Assembly (NCBI GenBank): GCA_027886905.1
Contig: JAPCJO010000012.1
Span: 1-38,335, forward strand
Direction: 5' to 3'
Length of the DNA: 38,335 bases
Origin: Nitrososphaerota archaeon
GTDB lineage: Archaea > Thermoproteota > Nitrososphaeria > Nitrososphaerales > Gagatemarchaeaceae
This document shows positions 15,537-24,000 of the stretch, piece after piece. Under the pieces are notes generated by a model. The model did not search any database and had not been told where the DNA came from. It saw nothing but the letters and a program-made list of their open reading frames with translations. Position 1 is the first letter of the stretch; the number at the start of each line of letters is the position of its first letter. Position numbers and translations under genes: made by a program.

Positions 15537-15754
15537 GCCGGCTCCTCCTCCGATGGGTGCCTGCGGGCTAGCTCGTCCCTGAGCTGGTCGAGCTCCGAGC
15601 CGGACGTCTCTGCACGTTCGCCTTTGCCGCGCTGCGCGTCGTCAGGCCCCGGGAGCTCCTCCTTCTCGCGGTCTCCTTCCAGAAGCTCCTTCCGCAGCTC
15701 ATCGAGCTCGTTCGAGGACTCTTCTCCCTCTCGTCCTCCGACCTCCTCACCCAT
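15533..15754 (-). CDS. Small acidic helical protein with repeated ELDxLRxEL motif
   Basis: The 73-residue product is very acidic and lacks hydrophobic core residues. It contains NELDELRKELLEGDREKEEL (about 15-34) and SELDQLRDELARRH (about 53-66): the same helix motif twice with a Gly/Arg-rich linker. The same motif occurs at the N-terminus of the nuclease-like protein (SLKDLRKELAEQ and GELDRLRAEIREK), two genes downstream. A short docking helix that both proteins use on a common partner, perhaps the ATPase, is a reasonable inference. The start at 15754 is an ATG 8 nt inside the ATPase gene, and the stop overlaps the next start, so it belongs to the coupled operon. Too small and biased for a family assignment. 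Confidence 0.7.
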   Translation of the reverse strand: MGEEVGGREGEESSNELDELRKELLEGDREKEELPGPDDAQRGKGERAETSGSELDQLRDELARRHPSEEEPA

Positions 15755-18677
15755 GCCCCTCCGCCCCTTGCGACCTCCTCTTCCTCTGGACTTCCTGCAT
15801 GAAGAGCCGCGGGAACCGCGCCCTCTGCTGCTCGTCGAGCGGGAGGTAGAACTGCACGGCGAGGGAGAGCACTTTGATGGCCAGTTCGAACCTCCCCTCT
15901 TCGTCCCGCGCGAACTTCGACGCGCCCTCGAAGACGAGCCCCGCCAGCGGTTCAGTCGCCCCTGTCTTGAGCCAGGCCCGGTAGGCCTCCATGAACTTCG
16001 CCTTGAACCAGTCCGAGTCGACCATCGGCAGGATGGAGTCGTCGAAGTAACTCGCGGGCGCTCGCGGAAGGGGGTTCTTGAGGTAGAACTCGGTCATGTG
16101 CCTCTTCACCTCCTCGTCGTCGACCTCCCCGACGGGGACGCCGAACTTTCGGATGACGTCGGGCACTTGCAGCCTGACGGGCAGGGGGTGCCCCTCGACG
16201 CTCAGGATTGCCTCGCCCGGGCTCAGCGCGGCGAAGACGGCCGCCTGCGGCTTTGTGAGGTTCATCGCCCCCGCGAGGACCTCCCGGTCATCGGCGGAAG
16301 GGAGGCGGTGGGCGACCTTCGTCGCGGTGTTCTTGACGGCGTCGGGGAGTATCTTGGTGGGAATCTGCTCCACTATCGCGAGGCCCTCCCCGTAGGCCCG
16401 CACCTCGGCGAGCATGTCGGCGAACTGCTCGACCATCCTCTTCCGGGGGTCGGCGCCCTCGGGGTCGCCCTTGGCGGTGGAGATGTTCGGGAGGAGCCGG
16501 TGCGCCTCCTCGACGAGCGTGAGGTGACGCAGCTGCCTGGAGTTCCCTTGGGTCTCCCTGTACTCGAGGAGGTTCATGAGCAGGAGCGCCGCAACGAAGG
16601 CCTTCTCCTCGCTGTTCGCGATGCTCCGGAGCTCGACTACGGTTGGCCGCCGGAGGACGTCCTCGAGGGGGATGGAGGCGACGGTGTTGAAGAGCGGCCC
16701 CTTCCCACCCAGGGTCATGCTCCTTATCCTGGTCATTAGGGCCGCCTCGATGTCCATAGTGACCTTGGGCTCGTAGCCCAGCCTCCGCGTCACCCTCTCC
16801 GCGGTCGCCCGGAGGTCCTCGAAGGTGATAGGCTTGCCACGGGCGTTGGTGCGGAGGTCCCACCCGCAAGCCTTGTAGGTCTGCGACAGGACCTCCTTCA
16901 CGACGTAGGGGAGCGGCGCGTACTGGACGAAGCTCGCGTTCCACGCGGCCTCGAGGTTCTCGGCGTGAGTCTGGACCTTGACCCCGGGGGGAGGCTCGAA
17001 GATGTTGAGCCTGAACGGCGCGGCGTCCTCGTCCCCCACGGTGAAGACCTGAAGGCTGGGGATCTGGGTGAGCAGGGACCTGTACTCGCTCTTGACGGGC
17101 TCGACTACGAGGAACGGGATGCCCAGCCGGTAGAGCTGCATGAGGAGGTTGAAGCAAGAGGTGGTCTTGCCGCTCCCCGTCATGCCCGTGATGAAGCAGT
17201 GCTTGGTCAGGACATCCAAGGGGATGCGCGCTTCGTGGCCGGTGGGAGAGGAATGCACGACGATCTGACCCAGCTCGACCTCCCCCTCGAGCTTGGGCGG
17301 CAGCTCGAACTCCGCAGAGGGAGCTACACGGGTGCCCAGCGCGACCTGCGGTATCCAGGCGTAGGGCACAGCTTCGGCGGGGAGGAGGAGGACGTGGTTT
17401 CCCTTGGGTTCGAGCCGGTCGACCCGCTGCCTTGAGGAGGTGGTCTTCAGGGCGGAGATCGACCGGTGGCTCGAAAGTGACCCGACGAGGACTGAGGAGG
17501 CGCCTTCAGCGACCCTCCGCGCAGCGTCGGCACCTTCCCCGAGGCCCGTGACGCGCACCCAGCACTTCAGGACCAGGCTCGACTGGTGCCTCTCGACGAG
17601 CTTGACCGCTTCCTCGAGCTTCACCTGCTCGATATAGTCGCGGACGGAGCTGGTCTGCTGCTCTCCCTGGAGTGTGGACTCCGTCTTCTGCCCGTCAGCT
17701 CTCTGAGCGATTGCCTTCTGCCCCCTCCTTGACAGGAGCTTCTGAAGCGGGTTGACCCACGCTCTTCCCAGCGTGACCTGGTAGTCGCCGCTGTAGCCGT
17801 TCTCGAGGAAGTACCGCGAGAGGGGCTCGAGAGGATTCTCAGCGGCCTCGGGTACGCCAACGAGCGTGACCGAGTGCCAGGCCTGCTGCGACCTCTCTGG
17901 AACCTCGCAAGCTTTTGCGCTGAACTCCGGGAGGTGAGCCTTCACTACGCCGAGGAGCCTCTCCTGAAGCTCCTCGCGGCCCATTGCGCCACGGGCGAGG
18001 ACGAGAATCCGCCCCCTGCCCTCCCTGAAGCTGAGACGCAGCTCCACCCTCCCCACGAGGGCGACCAGCGCCTGCACGAGTCGTTGGAACTTGATTGCCT
18101 CCGTCCGGACGCGCTCGGGCCTCTCCTTTCCTCGGACATGGGCGGTCGGGGACACCTGCAGCTCGACCGCCGCCAGGCTGGACCTCCTCTCCCTCCTGAA
18201 GCCCACCGAGGCGCGGGCCACGTCCATCGCCCCACTGGCTGCCCCGAGGAGCGTCGAGGGGGAGGCGAGGGTCAGGAGGAGGACGCCGCCCGCGAGGGCT
18301 GAGATGACGAGGAGTCCGGGGGAGGGGTCTCCAATCCCAGGTGTGCCCGCCGCGGCGATGTCAAGGGCCAATGCGAAGACCAGTGCGATGGACAGGTACT
18401 TGGCGGACTTGGCCGCCACATGTTTTATCCAAGCCCCCGCGTGCCCGAACATCGAGAGCGCGAGAGGAGCGGTAAAGAGCACGCCCACGAAGACCGCGGA
18501 GGCGATTTCAAGCAGGCCGCCGGAGAGCTGGCCCACGGGCGACGTTCGGACGGGAGCGGCTCCGAGCAGCTCCGGGGTAGAGCTGCCGAACGAGATTATA
18601 GCCTCAGTTAAGAGAAAGCTGACTGTCAGGATCACGGCGAGCGCGAAGAGCCTCACGAGAACGCCGAACGTGCCCAA
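15747..18677 (-). CDS. Membrane-anchored HerA/VirB4-like ATPase
   Basis: This 976-residue protein starts with four likely membrane helices (about 7-30, 52-75, 92-110, 120-140). A roughly 300-residue soluble region follows, then a HerA/FtsK-superfamily motor. The motor has Walker A TGMTGSGKTT (about 496-505), FLVVEPVKSEYRSL, Walker B LTLVEEAHRLL (about 716-726), and a Q-containing sensor segment IVEQIPTKI. Such anchored hexameric ATPases pump DNA, as in VirB4/VirD4, archaeal CedB, or HerA. The annotated start is TTG at 18677. No ATG exists in frame further upstream, and the promoter-proximal ATG (18769) is in a different frame (see 18653-18769). It is the first large gene of a five-gene overlapping operon. 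Motor identity is firm; the biological role is not. Confidence 0.88.
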   Translation of the reverse strand: MGTFGVLVRLFALAVILTVSFLLTEAIISFGSSTPELLGAAPVRTSPVGQLSGGLLEIASAVFVGVLFTAPLALSMFGHAGAWIKHVAAKSAKYLSIALVFALALDIAAAGTPGIGDPSPGLLVISALAGGVLLLTLASPSTLLGAASGAMDVARASVGFRRERRSSLAAVELQVSPTAHVRGKERPERVRTEAIKFQRLVQALVALVGRVELRLSFREGRGRILVLARGAMGREELQERLLGVVKAHLPEFSAKACEVPERSQQAWHSVTLVGVPEAAENPLEPLSRYFLENGYSGDYQVTLGRAWVNPLQKLLSRRGQKAIAQRADGQKTESTLQGEQQTSSVRDYIEQVKLEEAVKLVERHQSSLVLKCWVRVTGLGEGADAARRVAEGASSVLVGSLSSHRSISALKTTSSRQRVDRLEPKGNHVLLLPAEAVPYAWIPQVALGTRVAPSAEFELPPKLEGEVELGQIVVHSSPTGHEARIPLDVLTKHCFITGMTGSGKTTSCFNLLMQLYRLGIPFLVVEPVKSEYRSLLTQIPSLQVFTVGDEDAAPFRLNIFEPPPGVKVQTHAENLEAAWNASFVQYAPLPYVVKEVLSQTYKACGWDLRTNARGKPITFEDLRATAERVTRRLGYEPKVTMDIEAALMTRIRSMTLGGKGPLFNTVASIPLEDVLRRPTVVELRSIANSEEKAFVAALLLMNLLEYRETQGNSRQLRHLTLVEEAHRLLPNISTAKGDPEGADPRKRMVEQFADMLAEVRAYGEGLAIVEQIPTKILPDAVKNTATKVAHRLPSADDREVLAGAMNLTKPQAAVFAALSPGEAILSVEGHPLPVRLQVPDVIRKFGVPVGEVDDEEVKRHMTEFYLKNPLPRAPASYFDDSILPMVDSDWFKAKFMEAYRAWLKTGATEPLAGLVFEGASKFARDEEGRFELAIKVLSLAVQFYLPLDEQQRARFPRLFMQEVQRKRRSQGAEGHG

Positions 18678-18769
18678 GTACCTGCACCCTTCAGGTCGTC
18701 GTGCGCGATCTCGAACCTTCCGACGAGGCCGCCCAAGCCGAGCCGTGGCGAGACCGCCGCCGAACTCAT
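18653..18769 (-). pseudogene. 38-codon leader: truncated copy of the 29122 gene start
   Basis: ATG at 18769 lies 39 nt after the operator palindrome and about 25 nt after the TATA box, exactly like the ATG at 29122. The 38 encoded residues align with the start of the HerA-like protein at 27869-29122. Both read RLG, five residues, GRFE, then an acidic DL-R/K: here PRLGLGGLVGRFEIAHDDLK, there VRLGYMSTAGRFELGREDLR. After about 30 codons the similarity ends and the frame stops inside the ATPase gene, overlapping its TTG start by 25 nt out of frame. It may be a dead fragment, or a leader peptide whose translation is coupled to the ATPase, or the true N-terminus if a frameshift exists. Confidence 0.7.
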
Positions 18770-18789
18770 GCGGGAAAAGGACGAATCGA

Positions 18790-18829
18790 GCTTATAGAGA
18801 ATTTCTCACCTAAGATACTAATCTTAGGT
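18790..18829 (-). promoter_or_regulatory. Operator palindrome and TATA box of the HerA-nuclease operon
   Basis: Positions 18808-18829 form a perfect palindrome: arms ACCTAAGAT and ATCTTAGGT, 4-nt centre ACTA. On the minus strand it is followed by GAGAAATTCTC and then the TATA box TATAAG (about 18792-18797). The same 22 bp occurs, base for base, at 29161-29182, with nearly the same downstream sequence and the same distance to an ATG. A symmetric site just upstream of the TATA box is a good place for an activator or repressor dimer; the winged-helix protein at 29227 is the obvious candidate. Confidence 0.8.
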
Positions 18830-18893
18830 AAGCGATTCTGCCCGCTCACTCAATCAGGTCACTGCAACCCGAATATGTCAGGATGCTTGGGCC

Positions 18894-18976
18894 CTCAAAG
18901 GAGACCATCACCTGGAAGATCCGCAGGCTTAGACCACGTCAGGAGCACCCTGACGATGACAGTCGTCGAAGGCTGA
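18894..18976 (+). pseudogene. Decayed 3' end of the RAM gene (copy R3)
   Basis: From 18900 to the TGA at 18974-18976, 77 bases match the last 76 of the intact RAM gene with about eight differences and a one-base insertion. The insertion breaks the frame between the ITWKIRRL part and the RSTLTMTVVEG end. The rest of the RAM gene is absent. The fragment lies about 65 nt beyond the operator of the HerA-nuclease operon and 27 nt from the stop of the convergent secreted-protein gene. Confidence 0.82.
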
Positions 18977-19014
18977 GATTCCCACAGCCGCCCAGCTACC
19001 CTGTCAGCCTTCGA
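18966..19014. terminator. Inverted repeat between RAM remnant R3 and convergent gene
   Basis: TCGAAGGCTGA (18966-18976) and TCAGCCTTCGA (19004-19014) are perfect 11-bp complements, 27 nt apart. Each arm contains a stop codon of one of the two convergent frames, and both frames end in the residues VEG. It could act as a bidirectional terminator hairpin. Confidence 0.45.
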
Positions 19015-20092
19015 CTGTGAAATGGGATAGCACGGTGTTGCCCCATTGGTCCATCGCGGCGATCGTGTAGGTCCCGGCGGGGAAGAGAAGATACGCACCC
19101 TGGGGGTAGGCGGGGTTGGTTCCCCAGAAGCCCAAGAGGGTCGCCGAAACGCTCGCGTTCGTGGGCGAGGGATTGAAGTTGAGGTCATCCGGAGCCCAGT
19201 ATATTGTCGCCTCTGCGCTCAGGGGGCTGAAGATGCAGTACGAGGCTTCAGGGCTGGTGCAGATGCCTATACCTTCGGTCTGGCTCAGCGGCGTGCCCTG
19301 AGTGAAGTTCCCTGGGACGTAGTTGCCCTGGTAGAGCGCGTACTCGAGGAGGCTATCGCCGCAAGCGCCTACCTCAATGGGCGGGACCGCCCAATCCTCA
19401 CTTGTTGTGAGGTTGTTCGCACTGTCCAGAGTGTTGACGTCGTAGGCCGTCACGGTAATCGTCGGGTAGGGGTTGGCGTTGGCCGTGAGGTTTAGGGTGA
19501 GGTTCAGGCCTGTCCGTTGGTTGAGCCTCGAAACCGAAGCGGCGGGGATCTGAATGCTGGCAGCCGCAGAAGAAGATGTGGAGGTTGTGGGGGGCGCCGG
19601 CTCGCCCATGATGAATGCGCTCGAGTTGAGGAGAACGCAGTAGGCTCCCACTTTGCTTGCGAACCCCATTTGGTAGGCGCAATTGGCCCACGGTTCACTT
19701 TGGTTGCTGTAAGAGGTGATGCTGAGACCGAAGGGCGGGTACGGGAGCGGGCCATGATTCGGCACGACCTGGCTGCACGATTCGTCAGGCTGTGAAGGAA
19801 AGGAAGGTGGGCAATTGAAAACAAAGGCTGGTTCTCCCCAGCACAGCGCTAGGGCTCCACTTGCAGTGCAAATCCCAGACCCCGTAATGAATTGGAATCC
19901 GTTTGCTGTCAAGATGGAGCCTGTCGTGGTTACCGTGCTCGTCAGGGTGTTCGTCGACGTGCTAGTCAAGGTGCTAGTCAACGTGTTTGTCGATGTCAGT
20001 GTCGTTCTGGTGCCCGACTCGTAGACGGTGGTCGACGCAAGGACTATTGTCAGCGCCACGAAGACGCCCAGCAGCGCGGACCTGCCGTTCAA
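19004..20092 (-). CDS. N-terminally anchored secreted protein, RAM-paired paralog 2
   Basis: The 362-residue protein has a signal anchor (about 5-24, SALLGVFVALTIVLASTTV) and then a striking Thr/Ser repeat stalk (about 28-58, built from repeats of TLTSTSTN type). The extracellular body contains several cysteine pairs (for example CTASGALALC, CPPSFPSQPDESC) and a second Ser-rich stretch (about 170-178). The end, GTYTIAAMDQWGNTVLSHFT, resembles the end of the 11208-12032 protein. The start is TTG at 20092, the only start before the signal segment. It is convergent with RAM remnant R3, the same arrangement as the intact RAM gene with the gene at 11208. Likely cell-surface; ligand unknown. Confidence 0.72.
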   Translation of the reverse strand: MNGRSALLGVFVALTIVLASTTVYESGTRTTLTSTNTLTSTLTSTSTNTLTSTVTTTGSILTANGFQFITGSGICTASGALALCWGEPAFVFNCPPSFPSQPDESCSQVVPNHGPLPYPPFGLSITSYSNQSEPWANCAYQMGFASKVGAYCVLLNSSAFIMGEPAPPTTSTSSSAAASIQIPAASVSRLNQRTGLNLTLNLTANANPYPTITVTAYDVNTLDSANNLTTSEDWAVPPIEVGACGDSLLEYALYQGNYVPGNFTQGTPLSQTEGIGICTSPEASYCIFSPLSAEATIYWAPDDLNFNPSPTNASVSATLLGFWGTNPAYPQGAYLLFPAGTYTIAAMDQWGNTVLSHFTVEG

Positions 20093-20274
20093 CCTTAGCT
20101 GCTCGGGTCGGCGGAGCCTCTTGAAGCTTTGGATACTTTGTTCCGGCCGCCCCGTCGGGAGCGCAATCAGCCTTCATGCACGGCGAAATCCTCGGACCCT
20201 TGGGCCGCCGCTAACTTCCAGTGACCACAGGACGTGAACTGAGTATTTAGCTCGACATCGATGCACTTCGGACC

Positions 20275-20880
20275 ATGTATTCGCGGGTTCAACCCGACAG
20301 TGCAACGTCGACCCAAACTCCCGGGTCGGAGAGCCGGCTAGCCCTGATTCACAGAGTTGTCGTGCCGAGCGAACCATATCCGAAGGAGTACGTCATCAAG
20401 GTGACCAACAAGTGGTCTATCTTTATTCTCCAGGCAAGGACCAGGAACGGCTTCGTGCTGCGCGGTGAGATGAGGTACGGGACTGCGCTCGTCACTGACG
20501 TCGTCCCCAAGACTTTGGAGGACTACGAACAGACGAACGTAGATTCGCTTGCGACCGAAGTCGGGAACTTTGCAGTCCCCCACGAGTCGGTGGTCTTCCT
20601 GACCATGAGGAAGGGCGAACCTCAGTTCCGCCTCCGTGACCTGTTTGTCTGGCTTACGATGAGGCGGCAGGGCGAGACGTTCCAGGTCTACAACTTCGAA
20701 ATGGATTGGCAGACGGTCTCCGGTAGCAATGCGAGGTCGACGTTTTACGCGGTGCTCCTCGGGGCGTACTTCAAGCCGAGGAGGCAGACACAGAGCAGAG
20801 AAACGATCCTCCGAGAGTACGCGCTCGATGTGCTCAAGACCTTCCGAAAGGTCCTGCCGGCCGGGACCGTGCGCCAATAA
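20275..20880 (+). CDS. Unknown soluble protein
   Basis: I do not recognise this 201-residue protein. It lacks a signal sequence and membrane segments. The middle has alternating strand-like segments (HRVVVPSEPYPKEYVIKVTN, KWSIFILQARTRNGFVLRGE), followed by a helix-rich region. The second half contains LRDLFVWLTMRRQGETFQVY and a basic segment ending in an amphipathic helix (TILREYALDVLKTFRKVL). A TATA-like GTATTTAGC at about 20243-20251 is about 28 nt before the ATG, supporting this start. It is followed after 148 nt by the large Ig-like protein gene, which has its own TATA box, so they are probably separate transcripts. Confidence 0.65.
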   Translation: MYSRVQPDSATSTQTPGSESRLALIHRVVVPSEPYPKEYVIKVTNKWSIFILQARTRNGFVLRGEMRYGTALVTDVVPKTLEDYEQTNVDSLATEVGNFAVPHESVVFLTMRKGEPQFRLRDLFVWLTMRRQGETFQVYNFEMDWQTVSGSNARSTFYAVLLGAYFKPRRQTQSRETILREYALDVLKTFRKVLPAGTVRQ

Positions 20881-21003
20881 AGTGCCTCGGGAGAGGTGTG
20901 ACGAACCGCTGGGCGGACGGAGAGCTCGCCATTAGCGCAAATTATCTCTGTTTCTCCGACTCTTCTTCAACGATTTACTGAATTCCAATTCCTGGAGGGC
21001 CCG

Positions 21004-21012
21004 TATTATAAA
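21004..21012 (+). promoter_or_regulatory. TATA box of the large surface protein gene
   Basis: TATTATAAA lies 21-25 nt before the ATG at 21029 (and about 27 nt before a second ATG at 21035), a clear leaderless promoter. Confidence 0.55.
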
Positions 21013-21028
21013 TCTGGACCAGAGATCC

Positions 21029-24000
21029 ATGCTCATGACTTCCCGGAGGCTTTCGCTGTCCGTCCTCTCGCTGTTGCTCCTTTCTGGCGTCACCATCGCG
21101 CTCGCCCAGTCAGCAAACGCCCAGACTCTCTCTGTGGCGATCTCCGGGCCGGGCTCAGGCGCGGTCTTCAACCGGGGAGAGGTGGCCGCCATCACCGCCT
21201 CGGTGACTTTGGCGGGAAGTCCCGTCTCCGGGGCTGTGGTCACGGCGACCAATCCGACCGGAGGACAGATTTCACTGTCGCCGACCGCCACGCCCGGGAC
21301 GTATTCCGGCCAGTACGAGGTGCAGGCCTCAGACCCGGTAGGGGCCTGGACGATCAACGTCCAGGCCGTCAGCGGCGCCCAGGCAGCATCCGCGCACACG
21401 ACCGTCTCGATCTCCGGCTCGCTCGTGGTCTCTGTCGTCTCTCCCCCCATCGGTTCGGTCTTCAACGTCGGCCAATCGGTGACCGTCGATGCGACGGTCA
21501 CCTACCAGGACGGCTCGCCGCTCCCATCCTCGGCCATCGTCGGCTTCGCCAACCCGAAGGGCGGGGTGGTCCCCATGACCGTCGATTCCGCGGACAGCTC
21601 GGGAAAGACCTGGACCGGCAACTACACGATACTAGCCTCCGACGTGCCGGCGAACGGGGTGACTTGGCCGATTACCGTGTCAGCCACCTCTTCCGGGAAC
21701 ACGGGTTCCTCGGTCCTCAGCGTGAGCCTCTTCAAGACGCTCCTGGTGGGCGTCTCGACCTTCGGGTCCTCGACCTTCACCGCGCCGCAGACCAACTTCC
21801 AGATCGGGCAGACAGTCTACGTCAAGGCCGCGGTCACCCTTCATGACGGCACGACTGTCTCGTCCGGGGCCGCATTCTTCACGATAACTGGCACCACCAT
21901 CTTCTCGACCTCCATGCCCATGACCTACGTGTTGCCGATGAACGCCTGGACCGGGTCCTACACCTTCCAGCCCGCAGACCAGCAGGGCGCACAGACCGTC
22001 ACCGTATCGGCCGCTGACTCCAACGGGAACACGGGAAGCGGCAGCCAGCAAATCACCGTCGGCGCCCAGAGCCTCTCGGTCTCGATAACGAGCCCTTCCG
22101 CCGGCTCCGTGTTCAACAACGGCCAGGGGGTGACCATCTCGGCGTCGGTGTCGGTTGCTGGAACGCCTGCTACCGCAGCGACCGTTACGGCGAACAGCCC
22201 GTCGGGAGCGACAATCTCCCTGGCGAACACTGGCCTGGGCACGTATTCAGCCCGCTACACGATATTCAGCATTGACCCCACCGGGACTTGGCTGATTGCG
22301 GCAGACGCCGCGCAGGGCGGGCTCAGCGGGTCTGCCCAGGAGGCAGTGACTGTTTCGAGCGCGCTTAACGTGGCCGTCTCAACCTGGAGTTCCTCCTTTT
22401 TCACCGTCGCCCTGACCACCTTCAATGTGGGCCAGACCGTATACGTGAAGGCGCTGGGTTCGCTGCAGAACGGCGCCATAGTCCCCGCGGGGGTCGTCAC
22501 TTTTGCGATAACAGGGACGAGCACAGCGAGCTCCCCAGTGGCGATGACCTTCAGCAGCTCGCTCGACGCGTGGATAGGTTCGTACACGATTCTTGGAAGC
22601 GACCATGTGGGGGGCCAGACCATTACTGTGTCCGCGGCTGACACGACTGGGAACAGCGGGACCGGCACCTCGCAGATCACTATCGGCGTACAAGGACTCT
22701 CTGTCTCGATAACGAGCCCCGCCTCCGGTTCGTCCTTCAACAGGGGTCAGACCTTGACGATCTCCGCTTCGGTGGCCGCAGCCGGGTCGCCCGCCACGAG
22801 CGCTACCGTCACCGCGAACAGCCCATCCGGCGGCATGATTACCCTGGTGAACCAGGGCTCCGGGACCTACGCTGCCCTTTACACGATACTAAGCACCGAC
22901 CCCACGGGGACCTGGACGATCACCGTCCAGGCCACTCAGGGCGGCTTGAGCGGCTCCGCCCAGGTGGCCGTCACAATCGGGGCAGTGCCCCCAACCTCGC
23001 AGGCCCTCGAAGCCATAATCACGCTCAACCCCTCGACCCACAACATCGAGGTGAATGCGGTCTGCAACACGACCGCGGGATGCGTCGGGCCCACGACCAT
23101 CACCAACTCCTCGACGTCGACCCACGGCGGTCACGGTGACGGTGACGGCGTTGGCGACGCCAACGACCACGGCCAAGGGCAGGGCGATGGCCAGGGCAGT
23201 GGGCAAGGCCACGGTCAAGGAGGCAACGACCAGGGCCAGGGCAACTGGATGGGCGGGGCCACCCTGTTCACTTTCGTGATAAAGGATACCGCCGGGCACA
23301 GCCTCACCCTCAACGTGAGCCTCAATAGCGACGGCAATCATGTGATGGCGAGCGTCGTCAGCATCCGGTACGGAACCGCTACCCCAATCACGGCGGAGTC
23401 GAACTTCATCGGGTTCGACCTCGCGAACGGGTGGGGCGGGTGGGGCGACATGACCACATTCACCGAGTGGGCCAGCGTCAACGGGACGAGCTACCTCGGC
23501 CAATTTGACGCGCAGAACGACGCGACCACCATCACAACGAGGACCGATTGGCAGCCGGGGACCAACACCACTAGTTCGGGCCTCTGGCTCTTCGAGCTCG
23601 TCACCACTGGCGGCACCTTGAGCATGAACCCGGTCCCGGTATCGGCGGCCTCGACGACGACCTCGGTCTCATGCGCGGCCGCCCAGTCCGACCAACACGG
23701 CTCGCGAGGAAACTCGGGCGTCTGGTGCACGGCCACCGTGACGGGCAACGACCCGACGGGGACGGTCAACTGGAGCAGCAGCGTCACCACAGGGCAGTTC
23801 ATGCCATCCAGCTGCCAGCTCGACCAGAACGGGACGTGCAGCGTCCGGTACATCCAGGGAAGTACAGGGACGGCCACCGTCACGGCAAGCTACTCCGGCG
23901 ACGGGTTCAACGGGCCTAGCTCGGGGACCGGCACGGTGACCACCGCTCCGCCCACTCCCGGGACCTCGATCACCACAATCTCCTGCAGGGTGGTCGAGCA

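Noticed and set aside
14571-16739. Long plus-strand open frame of 722 codons
   Set aside because: It is antisense to four genes of the HerA operon. It has low-complexity Arg/Glu/Pro/Ser runs and no recognisable domain; the minus strand carries clear motifs.
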